The position numbers were made by a program, and so were the translations under genes. This document shows, in pieces, positions 13,011-16,843 of a stretch of 16,843 nucleotides of DNA. The notes under the pieces were generated by a model, which made no database searches, had not been told where the DNA came from, and saw nothing but the letters and a program-made list of their open reading frames with translations. The stretch's first letter is position 1; each line of letters opens with the position of its first letter. The stretch is from JBKPCD01 sp046727175 (GTDB lineage: Bacteria > Acidobacteriota > Vicinamibacteria > Vicinamibacterales > 2-12-FULL-66-21): assembly GCA_046727175.1 (NCBI GenBank), contig JBKPCD010000088.1, forward strand, positions 1 to 16,843, given 5' to 3'.

Positions 13011-15674
13011 CTATCGCTGAAACCAGTACGCGATCTTGAACATGATCACGTCGTCAGCCGGCGCGCGAAACGTGCTGCTGACGTCGCGGCCGAACGCGAA
13101 CTCTCCCGGGTTGTCGAGGTCCTCGCGCTGTTCGGTCCAGACGAGATACATCGCTGAACCCGGGCGCCATTCCCAGCGGAAGATCGCGTTGAGGCGCAGG
13201 GACTTGAAGTTGAAGTCGGGGTTGCTGAAGCTGAATGGCGAGCCGCCGTCGCCCGGCATGACAGAGTACTCCCCCAGCACGGGCCGGTACTCGATCGATC
13301 CGCGATCGCGGCCGTACTCGGTGAAATCGTACGTGCGCGGACGGGCCAGTTCCTTGAACGCCGTGTAATCACCGACCGACACGAGCGGCTGCATGTACAA
13401 CTGGAAGGACATCTTCGGCGACATCACGAAGTTGACGCGTGTCTGCAGGCTGAACTCCTTCTGGTCGAGGGTGCCGAACACATATCGCGATCCGAAGGTG
13501 GCAGCGGCGATCGGATCCTCGAACGTGCCGACGTACTGCGCGAGCCCGTGATTGCGCGAGAAGCTTGGCCCGCTCGAGATCTCCAGCGACGCGGCCGGCC
13601 TGTAGGTCACGTTCACGCTGCCGCTGTTGCTGTACCCGCCGGCTTCGTTGCCGTCGCGACCCCCATTCACGCTGAAAGAGATGCGCTTGCGATTGTCGCT
13701 CCCCACACCCAGACCGAAGAACCAGGAGCGTGGTGACAGCATCGACGGTCCCCCGCGTGTAGCGCGATCGTCCTGCACCGCTCGGAACAGGCCCATCTGC
13801 GCGAAGACCGACCAGTAATTCTTGAACTGGGTGTTCCCAAACGTGAAGAAGCCGTCGTGCTGCACTTCGCGCGCGAAGTTCCACGTGTACGACTTGGCCA
13901 CGGCGACGAAGCGGGAGCGTGAAAACCGATTGACCGACGGATCGCGGAACCGGTAGACCGCGTGCATGCCGGCGCGATCGCTCGCGAAATTGAAGCCCGC
14001 ATCGCTCGAATCGAAGCCCGGGCTCACGGACCACAGCGCGGTGTTGAAGCCGTGCACACCGCTCTGCCGATTCAGGTTCACGCTGCCGGTCCAGCCGCCG
14101 AGCGACGTGGCCGTTGGATCGAACTCCACGTGCGTGGCATCCGGCCGGTTGTAGTACCGCTGCGACGAGAGCTGCAGCCGTGAGATCGCGCCGGGATCTC
14201 CGGTCAGGTGGCTGCCGGCGATTCGTCCGGCGACCACCCAGTCGCGCTTCTTATCCAGGAAGTAATGACCGTCGAGACCGCCGACATACGCCTGCGAGGG
14301 CAGATAGCTCTGGAGGGCCGGCGTCCGAAGATCGCGGTTGACCGCTGTCGCCAGCATCCCCACCGCACCACGGCCGATCTCGCGTTGCGCCCGTCCGACC
14401 ATGTAGTTGGTGAGCGGCTCGACCTCGATCTCGCTCTGAAGATCGTCGGTCTGCTCCTTTGCCGTCTCGCGGCCGGTGACTGCATCGAGCAGTCCCACGC
14501 TCCAGCCGCGGCGCGTCTTGCCGGTGAGCTTTGCCGCCCCGAGGATCGTCGTCGCGGTCGGCGTGTTGACGAATTCGCCGTCCGTCGGCCCCTGCGGCGA
14601 TCGGCCAATGCGCCGCGAATAGAAGATCATCGGTTCGGCCCGATTGAAGCCCCAGAAATCGTTGGCGCCCGTCCGGCCGAAGTTGCTGAAGATGTTCGCG
14701 CCCTCGATGAAGAACGGGCGTTTCTCTTCGAAGAACGTTTCGAATGCGGTCAGGTTGACGACGGCCGGGTCGACCTCGACCTGTCCGAAGTCGGGATTGA
14801 TCGTGCCATCGAGCGACAGGTTGCTGCTCAGCCGATACTTCAAATCGATGCCGGTGCCGGCAAACATCCGGGCGCCGTCGTTGAACGGATCGCGATTGGA
14901 GTCAGGCGCCACGAACTCCGCGCGGCTGACGACATACGGGAGGAGCTCCACGGTCCGGTGTGGTGAAATCCCCTCGAGGCCCTCGAGGTGGCCCAGCCTC
15001 GAAGCGAGCCCGCTCTCTTTCTTCGGCACGTATACGAGCCACGCCTCCTCTTTCTTCCGCTGGATGAAGCGCATCGCGTTGATCCCGAAGGTATGACGCG
15101 CCGCGGGTGGAAACCGCAGCTGGGAGTAAGGAATGCGCATCTCCGCCGTCCATCCCTGATCGTCGATCTTCACGTCGGACAGCCAGACCGCGTCCCATGA
15201 CCCGTCCTGCCACGTGTCGTTGTAAATCGTGGAATCACTCTGCACGCCGGCCGCGCTCACGCTAAAGGCTGCGCCGGTCAGGTGATCGTGGTGAGGATCG
15301 AGGAACAACGAGAAGGCGTCCGCTTCCCCCTGCTGATCGCGCCGTGCGAGCTGTCGCGCAATCTTCGATGCCTCGCGGTCGAACATTCGTACGCCCACAT
15401 ACAGCGCCACCTCGTCATAGGCCACGCGCAGCTCGGTGCGCTCCGACACCGGCTTCCCTTCTTCGGGGTCGCGCTGTGTGAACGACGTGACGGCTGGCGC
15501 CTTGAGCCAGACTTCGTCATCGAGACGTCCGTCGATGACGACAGCCGAGGTAGCTCGAACAGCCTGGACGGTGGGAACCGGATTGCTGGAGGGTGCCGCT
15601 GGAGACTGCTGGGCTGATGCATCGGCCGCAGTCAATCCCGCAGTCAGACACACGAACATCCGCCATCGCAACAT
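13011..15674 (-). CDS. Exported CBM9-like/DUF5916 outer-membrane protein
   Basis: This 887-residue protein has a signal peptide (MFVCLTAGLTAADASA, cleavage near residue 21). Residues 44 to about 225 form a carbohydrate-binding family 9-like beta-sandwich (VVIDGRLDDEVW, then LRVAYDEVALYVGVRMFD, FSLFLDPHHDH and WTAEMRIPYSQLRF). The rest matches DUF5916: FIQRKKEEAW, LDGTINPDFGQVEVDPAVVN, FFEEKRPFFIEG, MIFYSRRIGR, then many alternating aromatic strands. It ends FKIAYWFQR, compatible with an outer-membrane beta-barrel. Such proteins are common in Bacteroidota and Acidobacteriota and are presumed to bind or process polysaccharide at the cell surface, but no activity is proven. I chose the ATG at 15674 because it starts the signal peptide; the longer frame to 15803 runs into the transposon-flanking DNA. 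No good ribosome site is visible. Confidence 0.85.
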   Translation of the reverse strand: MLRWRMFVCLTAGLTAADASAQQSPAAPSSNPVPTVQAVRATSAVVIDGRLDDEVWLKAPAVTSFTQRDPEEGKPVSERTELRVAYDEVALYVGVRMFDREASKIARQLARRDQQGEADAFSLFLDPHHDHLTGAAFSVSAAGVQSDSTIYNDTWQDGSWDAVWLSDVKIDDQGWTAEMRIPYSQLRFPPAARHTFGINAMRFIQRKKEEAWLVYVPKKESGLASRLGHLEGLEGISPHRTVELLPYVVSRAEFVAPDSNRDPFNDGARMFAGTGIDLKYRLSSNLSLDGTINPDFGQVEVDPAVVNLTAFETFFEEKRPFFIEGANIFSNFGRTGANDFWGFNRAEPMIFYSRRIGRSPQGPTDGEFVNTPTATTILGAAKLTGKTRRGWSVGLLDAVTGRETAKEQTDDLQSEIEVEPLTNYMVGRAQREIGRGAVGMLATAVNRDLRTPALQSYLPSQAYVGGLDGHYFLDKKRDWVVAGRIAGSHLTGDPGAISRLQLSSQRYYNRPDATHVEFDPTATSLGGWTGSVNLNRQSGVHGFNTALWSVSPGFDSSDAGFNFASDRAGMHAVYRFRDPSVNRFSRSRFVAVAKSYTWNFAREVQHDGFFTFGNTQFKNYWSVFAQMGLFRAVQDDRATRGGPSMLSPRSWFFGLGVGSDNRKRISFSVNGGRDGNEAGGYSNSGSVNVTYRPAASLEISSGPSFSRNHGLAQYVGTFEDPIAAATFGSRYVFGTLDQKEFSLQTRVNFVMSPKMSFQLYMQPLVSVGDYTAFKELARPRTYDFTEYGRDRGSIEYRPVLGEYSVMPGDGGSPFSFSNPDFNFKSLRLNAIFRWEWRPGSAMYLVWTEQREDLDNPGEFAFGRDVSSTFRAPADDVIMFKIAYWFQR

Positions 15675-15871
15675 ACGACTCAGGTTGGACGAATGAGCGG
15701 GGTGATTAGTTTGAGTGGAGACATCGGGACCGGGACAACCTGGGATTGTTAGCGAAGCTGTCCCCACGGACATTTTCCACTTTCTTGCGCGAGTTGTCGT
15801 CACGCCGGCGGACGCCCCGCATCGTCCTTGAGGAGTTGAGCGGCGTGAGCCAACGACCGATGATCATCCGC

Positions 15872-16682
15872 ATGACGACCACGTCCAGCCCGCAGCAACG
15901 CTATGACCATCGGCTCCGGGATCTTGTCCAGCGCACCGGGGACCTGACCATCGCCACGGATCTCGGTGTCCCGCGCTCGATCGGTGCGTGGGTGGCTCGG
16001 CGCGGCGCCGACGGTCGTGCTCAGTCTGGAGGTGGTGGACCTCACCGAGCCGGAGCTCCGGCAGGAGATCCTGAAGCTGCGGCGACGCGTCGAGAAGCTC
16101 GCCGCGCTGCTCCGGTTGGCGCTCGCCCTGTTACAAACCTCCGGGTTCAGGCTCTCAAGAGCGCGTCTGCCGGACGGACAAGCCAAGCTGCGGATCCTGC
16201 GCGCCGTGGATCGGGCGCGCGAGTGTATCCCGTTGCGAGCGGTCCTCCGGTTCCTCCGTATGTCGCCGAGTCGGTTTCAGGCCCGGCGCCGACGGCAGAC
16301 TGCGTGTGCGCTCGACGATCGGTCGTCCTGCCCTCGGACGTCACCGCATCGACTGACGCCCTCTGAGGTCCAGGCGATCGGGGATATGGTCACCTCTCCC
16401 GAGTACCGTCACGTCCCGACCGGCACGCTCGCCGTCCTCGCGCAGCGGCTCAGCACCGTGTCAGCGTCGCCTTCGACCTGGTACCGCCTCGTCCGCAAGT
16501 ACGGCTGGCGACGCCCCCGGCTCCGCGTGCATCCGGCGAAGCCGAAGGTGGGGCTGCGCACGACTGGATCTGACGAGATGTGGCACATCGACACCACCGT
16601 CATCCGCCTGCTCGACGGGACACGCGCCTATCTGCACGCCGTGATCGACAACTTCGTTCACCTGAACGGATCGCTCGTGTGA
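15872..16682 (+). pseudogene. Broken DDE (rve-type, IS3/IS481-like) transposase
   Basis: The N-terminal part reads in frame 2 from ATG 15872: MTTTSSPQQRYDHRLRDLVQ, then TIATDLGVPRS, a helix-turn-helix. An extra base near 15983 shifts the rest to frame 3: VRGWLGAAPTVVLSLEVVDL, then LRQEILKLRRRVEKL and SPSTWYRLVRKYGWRRPRLR. The integrase core follows with DEMWHIDTTVIRLLDGTRAY and HAVIDNF, where the first catalytic Asp is in WHID. Right after VIDNF the expected SRRILAWRV is replaced by VHLNGSLV and a TGA at 16680-16682. The second Asp and the Glu of the triad are lost. With both a frameshift and a missing C-terminus the element cannot make an active transposase. Terminal inverted repeats could not be identified. 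Confidence 0.7.
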
Positions 16683-16750
16683 CGACGATCTTGCGCCCGC
16701 CCAGCCGACGTTGATTCGTCGCCACTGGTCTGACGCTAAAGGCCAGCATG

Positions 16751-16843
16751 TTACACGCTCTCACCTTGCATGCGGTCGCACTCGGCCTTATAAGTCTCGA
16801 TCAGGGCCGTAAGCTTCGTCTGGAAGGCGTTCTGCGCGGAGTA
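16751..16843 (-). CDS. C-terminal fragment of an unidentified helical protein (cut by window edge)
   Basis: The minus frame is open from the window edge to TAA at 16751-16753 and gives 30 residues (AFQTKLTALIETYKAECDRM, then QGESV). It looks like one amphipathic helix. No family can be named from this length. It begins 68 bp beyond the truncated transposase, so it may belong to the sequence that interrupted the insertion element. Confidence 0.4.
   Translation of the reverse strand, partial: YSAQNAFQTKLTALIETYKAECDRMQGESV

Noticed and set aside
14208..14966. 252-codon plus-strand frame
   Set aside because: It is antisense to the DUF5916 gene, has shadow-type composition and no recognisable domain.
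1..16843. tRNA, rRNA or known riboswitch
   Set aside because: No cloverleaf with T-loop GGTTCRA-type signature and acceptor pairing, and no rRNA-like conserved segment, was found on reading both strands. A covariance-model scan would settle it.

Overview
The window looks like chromosomal DNA from an Acidobacteriota bacterium, probably Vicinamibacteria-like. This is inferred from the high GC content and from families typical of that phylum: an HTH–TM–beta-propeller regulator, a TonB receptor with an N-terminal carboxypeptidase-regulatory domain, a CBM9/DUF5916 outer-membrane protein, and a PQQ sugar dehydrogenase carrying FG-GAP repeats. No rRNA, tRNA or CRISPR array was seen.

Layout. (1) 1-150 is the tail of a gene entering from the left. 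(2) 332-2455 (-) is a membrane-bound one-component regulator. Across a 208-bp intergenic region holding two strong inverted repeats, it is divergent from an exported cupin gene (2664-3194, +). A possible tiny secreted peptide (3237-3380) and a lipoprotein of unknown function (3477-4196) follow. Overlapping the end of the lipoprotein gene is a frameshifted, truncated TonB-receptor N-terminus (4184-4605). (3) 4602-6683 (-) is an exported PQQ-type sugar dehydrogenase with six C-terminal FG-GAP repeats. (4) 6684-9734 is a zone of gene decay around one intact PP2C/SpoIIE phosphatase (7246-8034, +). It holds fragments of a TIR domain, a class V aminotransferase, a Mth938-like domain and a secreted-protein tail. 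It also holds a pair of stop/start-coupled small ORFs (8651-9112) behind a plausible promoter and operator.

(5) 9735-11739 (-) reads as a three-gene operon: ferritin-like DUF892, a tiny basic DUF6496 protein, and a Gfo/Idh/MocA oxidoreductase. The last two overlap as TGATG, and a hairpin lies after the last gene. All three products end in basic tails. (6) 11740-12359 has no convincing gene. 12360-12818 (+) encodes a four-helix membrane protein built from two copies of one unit. (7) 13011-15674 (-) is a DUF5916/CBM9 outer-membrane protein. (8) 15872-16682 (+) is a frameshifted, C-terminally truncated DDE transposase. The C-terminus of another minus-strand gene enters from the right edge (16751-16843).

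Much of the cargo is exported or envelope-associated (cupin, lipoprotein, sugar dehydrogenase, DUF5916 protein, TonB remnant). This suggests a saprophytic polymer- or sugar-scavenging lifestyle. No complete new defence or mobile system is evident. The parts most worth a second look are the DUF892–DUF6496–oxidoreductase operon, the HTH–propeller/cupin divergent pair, and the stop-start small-ORF pair.
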